Assembly: GCA_038030265.1 (NCBI GenBank)
Contig: JAWNBC010000008.1
Coordinates: 26,079 to 90,078 of the forward strand
Direction of reading: 5' to 3'
DNA from: Corythucha ciliata
Lineage: Eukaryota > Arthropoda > Insecta > Hemiptera > Tingidae
Length of the DNA stretch: 64,000 nucleotides
The first letter of the stretch is position 1, and each line of letters opens with the position of its first letter. Of this stretch, positions 1 through 9,190 are shown in pieces. Below the pieces are notes generated by a model. It searched no databases. It saw nothing but the letters and a program-made list of their open reading frames with translations, and was not told the origin of the DNA. The translations under genes and the position numbers were made by a program.

Positions 1-527
1 GGCCCCGGACAAGTGTTGTTCCGCCACTGGGTAGCGGTGACCGCATAACAAAACAGCGGGTTTGATGCCCTCAGGGTAGAGATGCCCGGTGCGCACCGCA
101 CACGCCGCCCTTGCTACGCCTGTGCTTCATATTGCTTAAATTTGGGCTAAAACCCTCTCCGGGAGGGTGGCCGATAGGTGGATCGCCCTCCTTTGCCAGA
201 TGGCAGGGGTAAAGTGTAGAAGAAGAATCAATAATATACCGAACAAAAAGTCTGCAGAAAAGTGAAAGATGGGGGGGGGGCGAATGTTCTAGGCATTGCT
301 ATTTTTCATCTTCTCGCAAATGATCCAGGGTTATTCGATCTGAGTGACGGTCGCTTGGTCCTCGAATAAGAAGCGAAAAGGAAAGAATAAAAACTTTGGG
401 TGCAGTATTCGGGATAGAAGATTGGCATTGAAGCCTGGGGGGGCGACGCCCCCCAGACTAAATTCCGGGGGGGCGGCCGCCCACCCTGCCCCCCGGTTCC
501 GCCGCCACTGTGAGGGATTGAGAGAGC
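1..527. repeat. GC-rich interspersed repeat, copy 1
   Basis: This stretch is repeated nearly base for base at 55764-56134. Both copies start GGCCCCGGACAAGTG and finish CCGCCGCCACTG. The second copy lacks about 130 bp present here (roughly 320-450) and a short block near position 40. No credible reading frame is conserved between the copies. The ends resemble GTTCCGCC..CACTG termini of DNA transposons, but no target duplication could be shown because the window begins inside this copy. The gypsy LTR at 528 follows about 17 bases after the end of the shared sequence. Confidence 0.75.
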
Positions 528-1307
528 TGTAACCGAGCGACGGGATCGGTCAATTGTTGTGAAAAGGCAGAGCACATCAATGCGAAACGTATATTAATAA
601 TTCAATATAATGAATCGGAACGATAAACAAAACGAATGATACGGCTATTCTTCTAGGGCATTTCCAAGTTTCTTCTTCGTTTGATTGTTCTGACAATTTA
701 TGACGGAAAAATCGCTGTCCAGGCTCGGTACACGTGCTTTTTCTTCTGTCGTTCTGCTTTCCTCGTCTCCTACAACTTCTCGCCACTCCTCGCTCCCTCA
801 ATCTCGCGCCCTCCGGTTTTTTTTCTTGTCGTCACCTTCAGGTGAGTTCGTCTCCTTCCACATTGAGCTCGATTATGCTGCTCCCGTGCTCTCGTGAGAG
901 CCACCCCAACCCGACAGCCAACTTTCAAATTTTATTTGCAATTTACTCGTACTGGAAACGCCCTATGATTTTCTTTCTACTAGTAAAATATTTATCTTAA
1001 AGGAGAGGGGACAGCCACATTACACTCTCCACCCACTAGCTTCAACACATATAAAAAAAACTATGATAAACTGTGACAAAATTAGAACCAGAACATAAAA
1101 TGAAAACTATAGCTAGTAACAAATTGGACCAAAACTTAACCTAGGACTCTAGCATAGGAGAACAAGCAGCGATCACCACTACGAAAACTAGGAATAGAAA
1201 AATAATTGAAAACACTTAAGATTACTGAAGTTAGGCACTTTAATGATTTGCATATTAGCATTATAAACTTAACGAATGATACCCCTTGTCTAGACGATTA
1301 ATTTTCA
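528..1307 (-). repeat. 3' LTR of the gypsy element
   Basis: This 780-bp repeat starts TGTAACCGAG and ends AATTTTCA on the plus strand. It matches 6092-6867 with few differences: TTCTAGGGCA versus TTCCAGGGCG, a 4-bp GAGT indel near 843, and single changes near 774, 870 and 1289. The near identity indicates a relatively recent insertion. Confidence 0.95.
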
Positions 1308-1332
1308 AAATTTTTTTTTTTTTTTTTTTCCC
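1308..1332 (-). other. Polypurine tract of the gypsy element
   Basis: On the minus strand this reads GGG followed by a run of about 19 A and then TTTT, immediately before the 3' LTR. This is where plus-strand DNA priming is expected in LTR elements. The tract is unusually A-rich, and its length may be affected by homopolymer slippage. Confidence 0.6.
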
Positions 1333-1620
1333 ATGATGTGGTCACGATGTCTTCGATCCGGTACAATGGAACTTTCGGTAGTCATATGTGGGACGAGGTC
1401 TCAAATTATACTTTGATTGACTCCCACAGGGATCGACGTCCTCTTGCTCCTCGTGGTATATAACATTTTCTTCTGCGTTGTCCCGCGACTCTGTTAGGTA
1501 TTCCATGGGGTTTATCCCCCCACGCTGGCGATTTTCCTCAGAATCATAGTCTACTATCAGCGTCTCATCAGAAGCCTCGGGATCTTCCTGGACTTGTATT
1601 TAATGTTCTTCAGGTGGCAA

Positions 1621-2899
1621 CTAATCTTCTTCAATAAACCCCGGTTCATCAAAATGCCCATTCTCGGTATACGCCGGTTTCATGCGTTGCAGGTTGACCA
1701 CCGAGACTTTCCCAAGGTAGTCGCTTATCTCGTAGACGACCTCACTTTTCCTCTTTAACACCGTGTACGGCCCTCTCCAACGATTGGCGAATTTTTTTAC
1801 TTCCTGAGGTTTGTGAGGGTGTAGGACGTAGACCTTGTCGCCGGCATTGAAGTACCTAGGCCGCCGGCGAGTGTTCGCTATTTTGGCCCTTTTTTCCCAG
1901 GCCTCTTCTGCTATTCGTCTAGCCATTCTCAAGGCTATATCGTATTTTCCCTTCGTAGTCCCCTGCGGCTCTCCCGTCAATGGGTATTAGAGCCATTTCC
2001 AGGGGAGTTCGCAGTTCACGCCCAAACATAAGATAATTTGGCGAGAATCCCGTGCTGGAGTGGGTCATGTTTCGGTACGAAGATACGACGAACGGTAGCC
2101 ACTCCTCCCAATCGTGGCCAAGCTTAGTCGTGAATTTGGAGATACCATTTGCTAATGATCGGTGAAACCGCTCGATCATCCCGTTTGCTTCAGGATGGTA
2201 AGCGGTAGATTGTATTTTTTTTATTTTTAGTTCGTGACACAGGATACGGATGACCGTTGATTTGAAATTTCGCCCTTGGTCGGATAGCAATTGTTCCGCC
2301 ACGCCATACCTCAAGAAAATCTGTTTTAGAGCTTTGGCAGTCGTTTCGGCCGTTTGGTCTGGAATTGGAATGGCTTCGGCAAACCTAGTAAAGTGGTCTA
2401 TGGCAGTTAAAATATATTTACATCCTGACTTTGACTCAGGTAGTGGCCCAAGAATATCGACTGCCATTAGTTCCAGAGGCCTTGTCGGAAAGTGAGGTTT
2501 TTGGATTGGGGGTTTTTTACCAGGCGGGGAGTTTCGGGTTTGGCATTTCCCACAAGCTTGTACAAATGACCTCACCGACCGTCCAATCTTCGGCCAATAC
2601 GCAACTCTGCGGACTAAATCCAGGGTCTTTTGGATGCCCGGGTGGCCCGCCCAGACGGTGTCATGACATGCACGCAAAACAGTTTCCCGGAGCGTCGATG
2701 GAATTATCGGTCGCCATTGTGACGATTCGGAGGTTCTTTCCGGTAGCCAATACTTTATCCCGCTCACTTCTTTAATACACTCATTTTCTGCTGGAGATAG
2801 CTGTGCCAACCAAGGGTCGAGATCCTGAGCGACCTTCAACAACTCTGGGGACAGAATTACTGTTTTTATCACAGCCGTCGTGTGGCCCACTGGCCACAC
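1621..2899 (-). pseudogene. Integrase region of the gypsy element
   Basis: Two overlapping frames (2899-1919 and 1980-1621) cover integrase. Visible parts are an HHCC zinc finger (HDTVWAGHPG then CGKCQTRN), the catalytic acidic residues in AVDILGPL, LLSDQGRNF and MIERFHRSL, and a C-terminal GPY/F-type module (RWRGPYTVLKRKS). The enzyme inserts the element cDNA into chromosomes. The frame changes near 1950, separating the core from the C-terminal module, so the copy is probably inactive. No chromodomain is evident after the GPYTVL segment. Confidence 0.88.
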
Positions 2900-4485
2900 G
2901 ATTCGAGGCCGACGATTCGAGAGCGTCGGCGTTCGAATGGCTAATTCCTGGTCTATGTCTTACTGAGTAGTCAAATTCAGCCATCTTGGTGCTCCAACGG
3001 GCTATTCTTGACGTTGGATCGCGAAGGTTGAGAGTCCAGGCGAGGGCGGCGTGGTCAGTCACCAAGGTGAAACGACGTCCGAGAAGATGGCAACGAAAAT
3101 GGGTCGCAGCCCAAACCACGGCGAGAAGCTCCTTTTCCGTGGTTGAGTATTTTTGTTCGCACTCGTTCAAGACGCGACTGGCATACGCCACCGGATGTTC
3201 TTCTCCGTCAAATTGCTGGGACAACACAGCTCCTAGAGCGTAGTTTGACGCGTCGGTGGCAAGAATGAAGTCCCGACCGTGATCGGGGTAGCATAAAACG
3301 GAGTCAGAGATCAGGGCGTCCTTCAACCTTTCGAAGGCCTGATGTTGCTCCCGCCCCCACTCAAACGGAATATTTTTCTTGAGCAGTTTAACTAGGGGTT
3401 TAGACTTGTTGGCATAATCGGGTATGAAACGTCGGTAATAGCCAGATAACCCCAAAAAAGCTTTGACGTCCCGTACGTTGCGAGGCTCTGGAAACTTCCG
3501 TACAGCAAGGACTTTTTCGGGATCCGGTCGAACCCCGTCGGCAGACACTACATGCCCCTTGGTAAGTGACGTTGGTAACGGCAAAAGTACATTTTTTTAA
3601 GTTCAGTCGGAATCTTGCGTCTTTGAAACGTTTGAGGACTTCCGAGACGTCATTTAGGAGTCCTTCGAGGGTTCTACTATGTACGATAACATCGTCAAGG
3701 TAAACAAAACACTTTATCCCCACCAGACCCGAGAGAAGATTATTCATGGCCCTCTGGAACGTACTTGGGGCATTCTTTAATCCGAACGCCATTTTTTTGT
3801 ACTCCATATGGTGGCCCAAGGTGCGAAAAGCAGTTTTTTCCTAGTCAACCTCACTAATGGGAATTTGATGGTACCCCGACGCAAGGTCCAACGTCGTGAA
3901 GAAGTGACTGCCACCGAGCTGTTCCAGTGTCTCATTTATAACTGGTAAAGGATGCAGATCTGACTTCGTTATCGAGTTCAGTTTGCGAAAATCCGTGCAA
4001 AATCTGTAAGAGTCAGTGTCATGAGGATTTCGTTTCCTGACCATAACTACTGGGGCCGACCAAGGACTTTTAGACGGTCCTATTACTCCTCGGATTTCAA
4101 GTTCTTGTAGGTGCTCTTCCACTACAGGTCGCATAGCATAGGGTACTGTGTAAGGACGTACAGAAATGGGCTCGGAATTTGCAGGAGTTTCTATATGGTG
4201 CTCGACCTCAAGAGTACATCCCTGAGCATCTGGCTTGTCCCAAAGTTCGTGATTATTTTCCAGTAAGTCAAGGAAGTATTTCCTATGAGGCGCTTGTAAG
4301 TGCTGTACCTTTCCATGCAACGTCACTTCCACGGCGCAGTCTTCAAGGTCGTCATCCAGGTCTACGCTGTCTCTATCATCAGCCGCATTCGACTGTGGTT
4401 TTTTCTCAATCACGGGGTGTTCTGGAGGATTGTTTACATCCGTCGTCGTCTGGTACGGAGCGCTTTCCTCATTATCTACTCTCAA
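2781..4485 (-). pseudogene. Reverse transcriptase / RNase H region of the gypsy element
   Basis: Three frames (4485-3841, 3819-3400, 3584-2781) together give a Ty3/gypsy reverse transcriptase and RNase H. RT landmarks are SPWSAPVVMVRKR, LDLASGYHQIPI, GLKNAPSTFQRAMN and the catalytic FVYLDDVIVHS. RNase H landmarks are LATDASNYALGAVLSQ, TEKELLAVVWA and FTLVTDHAAL. At least two frame changes plus a stop separate the frames. The family is established by the order RT then RNase H then integrase, but function in this copy is not expected. Confidence 0.9.
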
Positions 4486-4766
4486 GTGCGGTACCCAACC
4501 GTAGTCAAGTTCGGTTTCTTTCTCTGGATTAGTAGTGATTTCAAGTTGACGAGTTTTGGGATTTATAATGATCGGTAAAACTTCAAGTAAGTCTAAGCCC
4601 AGAAATCCGAATTCGCAAGCAGGATTTTTTAGGATGAGGAAGTCATGTTCGTACGTACAACATTCAGCGTCACCTCAAGTTTTTGCTCGCCCAGAAGAGG
4701 CATCAGGGCTCCATCTGCCGCACGTGCCTGAACTTTCGTCGCTCGAATTGGTTTATTAGGCTCTGG

Positions 4767-5009
4767 TTAAGCTAAAAGGCTCACCTGAGCTCCCGTGTCC
4801 ACGATTATCGGTTTCTCAACTCCGTTTATTTGCATATCAACAAGAAAAAGTGGTCTTTCCGTGCTATAAATTTGTGGCACGGCCACGTGATCACTATGAG
4901 CCGGTGGCCTCTGCTTCCCTTCAAAGCTTTCGTCGGACTTTTTGTGACGGCATTCCTCGATATTGTGTCCCTTGTAGCCACAGTAGTCGCATTCCTTAAT
5001 TTTTCCCAT
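4767..5009 (-). pseudogene. Aspartic protease region of the gypsy element
   Basis: The frame contains a single zinc-knuckle-like segment (CDYCGYKGHNIEEC) followed by a retropepsin active site, IIVDTGAQVSLL, with the D-T-G triad. It lies between gag and reverse transcriptase as expected. Retropepsins cleave the Gag-Pol precursor. The frame ends shortly after the active site, so the flap half of the enzyme is not in the same frame. Confidence 0.8.
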
Positions 5010-5048
5010 TCTGCTAGGACAGTCCGAGGGGAAATGGGACCATGACTG

Positions 5049-5932
5049 TCAAAACATACAAGCTCGTTTGGGCGATACAAGCCGATTGGGCTGCTTCTTC
5101 AGGCCACTTGCAAAAGTACTGGGCGACTCGCCTGATAAGGTCGGTGTCTGTGGGCAAAATCGACTGATATGCCCAGTCTTATTACAACGATAACATGTAC
5201 GAGGTTCATATCGGACCGACTGCGTTTTCGGAGAGTCCTTACTTAAGTGGAAAAGCTGGACAGGTTCATCATCGTCAACTGGGCTATTTTTCACGGCCTT
5301 TTCTACTCGCCTCACTGCGTCTTCCAAATCCGTCGGATCCACCATGGCCAAAAGGGACGCATACTCTCTATTTAGTCCGTTCAGGAAGACTTGCAGCGCT
5401 CTTTGTTGAATGGCTAACCGTTGTTGGGCGAACGGCTGGGCCGCTTCCAAATTGGACAAGGTGCCTTCCGCTACTTGTAAAATTCGGTCCGCAAAATCCC
5501 GTGGAGATTCACTTGACTTTTGCTTTAGCGAAAAAAGGTTGCACATTGCCTGTTCCGGAGAAGTCGCTGGGCTGAAACGAGCTATCATGCGTCGTTTTAG
5601 CTCTTCATAGGTTTTTTCTTCATCAACATCGCTGATCTGGTTAAGGAAAAAGTCTAAAGCGCCTTTTTTAAGTTTAATTTGTAGCAGTTGAATCTTCTGG
5701 CCGTCGCGTCGTTCAGTGACTTAGCAATATTGTCGATTTGCCGAAAAAAATTGGTGATGGACAAATTGTTTTTTATTTCTGGGGACCAATTATCTACTGC
5801 TTGTAGCATTACGAACGGGACAGATACATCTGGTTTTGTACTGGCCAGGGTGTCGGCGACGGTCTGTCGCAAAAGGGGCCCAAGGAGAGCCGCTAAGCTG
5901 TCTAACGGGCTCGTTTCTTCAGTGTCATTCAT
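5049..5932 (-). pseudogene. Gag of the gypsy element
   Basis: Two frames (5932-5654 and 5588-5049) form a capsid-like gag. The upstream frame starts MNDTEETSPLDSL. The downstream frame has SLKQKSSESPRDFADRILQ, typical of Ty3 capsid, and a zinc knuckle CYRCNKTGHISRFC. Continuity is lost by a frameshift near 5690, where the alternative frame continues LKKGALDFFLNQ. Gag packages the RNA and builds the particle. Confidence 0.85.
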
Positions 5933-6074
5933 TTTTTTTTTTTCGGGAGATAAATAGCTCAGTAAATTAAAATAACTTAAAATTTACGCGTTGATTTAAG
6001 CATCTTATTCGGTAAAGGGCTTAACCCTATCGAACCCCTCGTGGCGCCTTTGCCTTTTCATCAAACAATTTCTT

Positions 6075-6087
6075 ACTTCTGACACCA
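6075..6087 (-). other. tRNA-Leu primer binding site
   Basis: The plus-strand bases ACTTCTGACACCA match the 3' end of a eukaryotic tRNA-Leu including CCA. The element RNA therefore reads TGGTGTCAGAAGT, complementary to that tRNA. It lies four bases inside the 5' LTR. The match is 13 nt and then breaks down. Confidence 0.8.
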
Positions 6088-6091
6088 CTTT

Positions 6092-6867
6092 TGTAACCGA
6101 GCGACGGGATCGGTCAATTGTTGTGAAAAGGCAGAGCACATCAATGCGAAACGTATATTAATAATTCAATATAATGAATCGGAACGATAAACAAAACGAA
6201 TGATACGGCTATTCTTCCAGGGCGTTTCCAAGTTTCTTCTTCGTTTGATTGTTCTGACAATTTATGACGGAAAAATCGCTGTCCAGGCTCGGTACACGTG
6301 CTTTTTCTTCTGTCGTTCTGCTTTCCTCGTCTCCTACAACTTCTCTCCACTCCTCGCTCCCTCAATCTCGCGCCCTCCGGTTTTTTTTCTTGTCGTCACC
6401 TTCAGGTTCATCTCCTTCCACATTGAGCTTGATTATGCTGCTCCCGTGCTCTCGTGAGAGCCACCCCAACCCGACAGCCAACTTTCAAATTTTATTTGCA
6501 ATTTACTCGTACTGGAAACGCCCTATGATTTTCTTTCTACTAGTAAAATATTTATCTTAAAGGAGAGGGGACAGCCACATTACACTCTCCACCCACTAGC
6601 TTCAACACATATAAAAAAAACTATGATAAACTGTGACAAAATTAGAACCAGAACATAAAATGAAAACTATAGCTAGTAACAAATTGGACCAAAACTTAAC
6701 CTAGGACTCTAGCATAGGAGAACAAGCAGCGATCACCACTACGAAAACTAGGAATAGAAAAATAATTGAAAACACTTAAGATTACTGAAGTTAGGCACTT
6801 TAATGATTTGCATATTAGCATTATAAACTTAACGAATGATACCCCTTGCCTAGACGATTAATTTTCA
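6092..6867 (-). repeat. 5' LTR of the gypsy element
   Basis: This is the 776-bp counterpart of 528-1307, with TGT..TCA ends. On the minus strand it would carry the promoter and start of the genomic transcript. It differs from the other LTR by a 4-bp deletion and about six substitutions. Confidence 0.95.
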
Positions 6868-7050
6868 TGAGTCGTTACTATTTGATCTAGTAAGGAGAGG
6901 ACAAGCTTCAAGCCTTGCTTCGACCTCGAAAAGTTTGGTCATGAGATCGTCCAATTGGGAGATCAGGAGGGTCTCCGGACAATCCGGCGGAAATTCATCG
7001 CGCGCTAGTAAATCGTACATAGTGCTTTCAAATGCTGACCGTTTTTTAAT

Positions 7051-7059
7051 AAAATCCTT
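7051..7059. repeat. Target-site duplication, left copy (9 bp)
   Basis: AAAATCCTT immediately precedes the GGGTCTGTC terminus of the foldback element and is repeated at 9077-9085 directly after its other end. Confidence 0.9.
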
Positions 7060-7171
7060 GGGTCTGTCTAAAACGCGGATCTGCAGATCTGCAAGATTAA
7101 CACCTCACATCTGCAGATTAACACCTCACATCTGCAGATTAACACCCCAAATCTGTAGATTAACACCTAAA

Positions 7172-8170
7172 GTTCCGTAATTCAACGAAAATGAGACTAC
7201 AATTGAAAAAGAAAGTTTAAATAGACCAATAATAAGCACAACATTACCGATCGTATTTTAATAAGACTATAATTAAGCGCCACACTCGAACAATCACTTT
7301 TACTTCATTCGTTCAGTCTTCAATTGTATGCAACAGACAATCATACCATTTACAAAAATATGCTTAAATTTTGACGCTTCCTTGTAAATACAACTGGCAC
7401 TACCCCCGTAGCGCGCAGATCTGCAGATTCATAAAAGCATGCAGATCGGCCACGTAAGGTTAATAATTGTTCAGCCTCAAAATGCCTACTAGAGCCAATC
7501 ATACAATTTAAGATGATCCACCTCAATTTTGACCCCACCTTGTCAATGCAACAGGCACTTCTCCCGTAGCGTGCAGATCTGCCGATTCATAAAAGCCTGC
7601 AGATCGGCCACTTAGCGTTAATTGTACAGCCTCAAAATGCATACTGACAAGGAGAGGTCAAAATTCAGGTGAATCATCTTAAATTGTACGATTGGCTCTA
7701 GTACGCATTTTGAGGCTGAATAATTAATGTTAAGTGGCCGATCTGCAGGTTTTTATGAATCTGCAGATCTGCACGCCAGGGGGGGAAGAGCCTGCTGCAT
7801 TGACAAGGAGGCGTCAAAATTGAGGTGGATCATCTTGAATTGTACGATTGGCTCTAGTATACATTTTGAGGCTTAATAATTAACGCTAAGTGGCCGATCT
7901 GCAGGCTTTTATGAATCTGCAGATCCGCACGCTACGGGGGGAAGTGCCTGTTGTATTTACAAGGAAGCGTCAAAATTGAAGCATATTTTTGTAAATGGTA
8001 TGATTGGCTGTTGCATGTAACTGAAGTCTGAACGAATGAGGTAAAAGTGATTGTTCGAGTGTCGCTTAATTATAGTCTTATTAAAATACGATCGGTAATG
8101 TTGTGCCTATTATTGGTCTACTTTAACTTTCTTTTTCAATTGTAGTCTCATGTTCGTTGAATGACGGAAT
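7172..8170. repeat. First inner palindrome of the foldback element
   Basis: The left arm 7172-7640 is the reverse complement of 7706-8170, with conserved blocks such as CAGATCGGCCAC and CAGCCTCAAAATGC. Each arm holds two tandem units of roughly 180 bp, so four head-to-head copies surround an axis near 7673. No reading frame is conserved. Confidence 0.85.
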
Positions 8171-8361
8171 TTTAGGTTAATTAATTGAAATTTAGACGAC
8201 CCTTGTCTTGGGACTTTTTCTAGGGATTACTCCCCCCTCACCGCACCACCATAGTCACCCTGCAGTGAATTCGAGGGAGTGGGGAGGCTGAAAATTAAGA
8301 ATTAAACTTTATTGAAGTTAAATACTTACTATTTTTACTTGTTTTGAGTTCCGAGAAAAAA

Positions 8362-8455
8362 TCGCTCCCAAGGTGGGATTCGAACCCACGACATCCTAGT
8401 TTCGCGCCAGGCGCTCTGCCACTGAGCTAGCCTGAGAGGCTCACGCTAAGAGCGA
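8362..8455 (-). ncRNA. tRNA-like Pol III unit, left arm
   Basis: This is the mirror copy of 8684-8777, differing by one base (GGATGTCG versus GGAGGTCG). It has an A box (TAGCTCAGTGG), a B box (GGTTCGAATCC) and six A residues on the plus strand at 8356-8361 that read as a T-run terminator on its own strand. See the right-arm copy for the fold. Confidence 0.6.
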
Positions 8456-8683
8456 ACCCCACCAGAGAGAAACTCCCTCCCGGAACTCAATTGCACCCAT
8501 CGGGTCAGTGCACGTATAACTCCGATTAGACGACCCTTGTCTTGGGACTTTTTCAAGGGTCGTCTAAATTTAAATTAATTAACTAATTGCTGGGACATAT
8601 AAAAAGAATAATAATAATGTTATACGTGCACTGACCCGATGGGTGCAATTGAGTTCCGGGAGGGAGTTTCTCTCTGGTGGGGT

Positions 8684-8777
8684 TCGCTCTTAGCGTGAGC
8701 CTCTCAGGCTAGCTCAGTGGCAGAGCGCCTGGCGCGAAACTAGGAGGTCGTGGGTTCGAATCCCACCTTGGGAGCGA
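8684..8777 (+). ncRNA. tRNA-like Pol III unit, right arm
   Basis: A T arm (GTGGG TTCGAAT CCCAC), a D arm (GCTCAGTGGCAGAGC) and a 5-bp anticodon-like stem (CCTGG/CTAGG) with loop CGCGAAA are present, plus A and B boxes and a terminator TTTTTT at 8778-8783. The ends TCGCTCTT and GGGAGCGA can pair over eight positions (two G-U). An extra hairpin (GCCT-CTC-AGGC) sits between that stem and the D arm, and the anticodon loop has G where U33 is invariant. It is therefore tRNA-derived and probably transcribable, but not a normal tRNA; a SINE-head-like origin is likely. Confidence 0.6.
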
Positions 8778-9076
8778 TTTTTTCTCGGAACTCAAAACAA
8801 GTAAAAATAGTAAGTATTTAACTTCAATAAAGTTTAATTCTTTATTTTCAGCCTCCCCACTCCCTCGAATTCACTGCAGGGTGAATAGGGTGGTGCGGTG
8901 AGGGGGGAGTAATCCCTTGAAAAAGTCCCAAGACAAGGGTCGTCTAAATTTCAATTAATTAACTAATTGCTGGGACATATACAAAGAATAATAGGAATTT
9001 TAGGTGTTAATCTGCAGATCTGCAGATGCGAGGTGTTAATCTTGCAGATCTGCAGATCCGCGTTTTAGACAGACCC

Positions 9077-9085
9077 AAAATCCTT
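9077..9085. repeat. Target-site duplication, right copy (9 bp)
   Basis: AAAATCCTT repeats 7051-7059 directly after the terminal AGACCC of the foldback element. Confidence 0.9.
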
Positions 9086-9190
9086 CGCCTTACACTGTTC
9101 GGCTTTCGACCACACAGTTTTTTCTAGCAACAGATCAAGTCCTGAAAGGGCGAATTTAATCGGAAGATACTCTCTCTTAAAAGACGACAT

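Larger units (their letters stand above)
528..6867 (-). mobile_element. Ty3/gypsy LTR retrotransposon, full length, degenerate coding
   Basis: Two direct repeats with TG..CA ends (528-1307 and 6092-6867) enclose gag, protease, reverse transcriptase/RNase H and integrase frames, all on the minus strand and in Ty3/gypsy order. A tRNA-Leu-type primer site lies just inside the right (5') LTR, and a purine-rich tract adjoins the left (3') LTR. No envelope frame is visible. The reading frames are broken in several places although the LTRs differ at only about six bases plus one 4-bp indel. No matching 4-6 bp target duplication was found (flanks GAGAGC and TGAGTC). On the 6867 side the element abuts a split minus-strand reading frame. 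Confidence 0.93.
8177..8962. repeat. Second inner palindrome with tRNA-like units
   Basis: The arms 8177-8520 and 8619-8962 (344 bp each) are reverse complements about an axis at 8569/8570 with very few mismatches. The 98-bp spacer contains a smaller hairpin (8526-8539 with 8554-8567). Each arm carries one tRNA-like unit oriented outward. It could be a separate insertion into the foldback element: the ends TTTAGACGACCC..GGGTCGTCTAAA look like their own inverted termini. Confidence 0.85.
7060..9076. mobile_element. Foldback/Mutator-like non-autonomous transposon, 2017 bp
   Basis: The element begins GGGTCTGTCTAAAACGCGG and ends with its reverse complement, flanked by the 9-bp duplicate AAAATCCTT. 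The terminal arms (about 7060-7172 and 8975-9076) contain repeated ATCTGCAGATTAACACCT blocks. Inside lie two further hairpins side by side. One has arms 7172-7640 and 7706-8170 around a 65-bp loop, built from tandem units of about 180 bp. The other has arms 8177-8520 and 8619-8962 around a 98-bp spacer. No transposase is encoded. A 9-bp duplication with long inverted repeats points to Mutator-like or foldback elements, though Merlin also gives 8-9 bp. Confidence 0.88.
6868..9190 (-). pseudogene. Unrecognised reading frame split by a foldback transposon
   Basis: On the minus strand an ATG at 9190 opens 38 codons (MSSFKREYLPIKFALSG...) ending KAKDF exactly at 9077. The frame resumes at 7050 with IKKRSAFES for 61 further codons (including LISQLDDLMTKLFEVEARLE) up to 6868. 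The two halves are in phase if the 2017-bp element at 7060-9076 and one 9-bp target duplicate are removed. After 6868 the gypsy LTR supplies TGA at once. The protein is helical and charged with no family recognised; a BEL/Pao-like gag or an unknown host gene are both possible. The intact frame across the insertion suggests it was coding when the transposon arrived. Confidence 0.55.

Noticed and set aside
8362..8777. Functional tRNA genes in the palindrome
   Set aside because: Standard 7-bp acceptor geometry fails, an extra hairpin intervenes before the D arm, and position 33 of the anticodon loop is G. Kept only as tRNA-like Pol III units.
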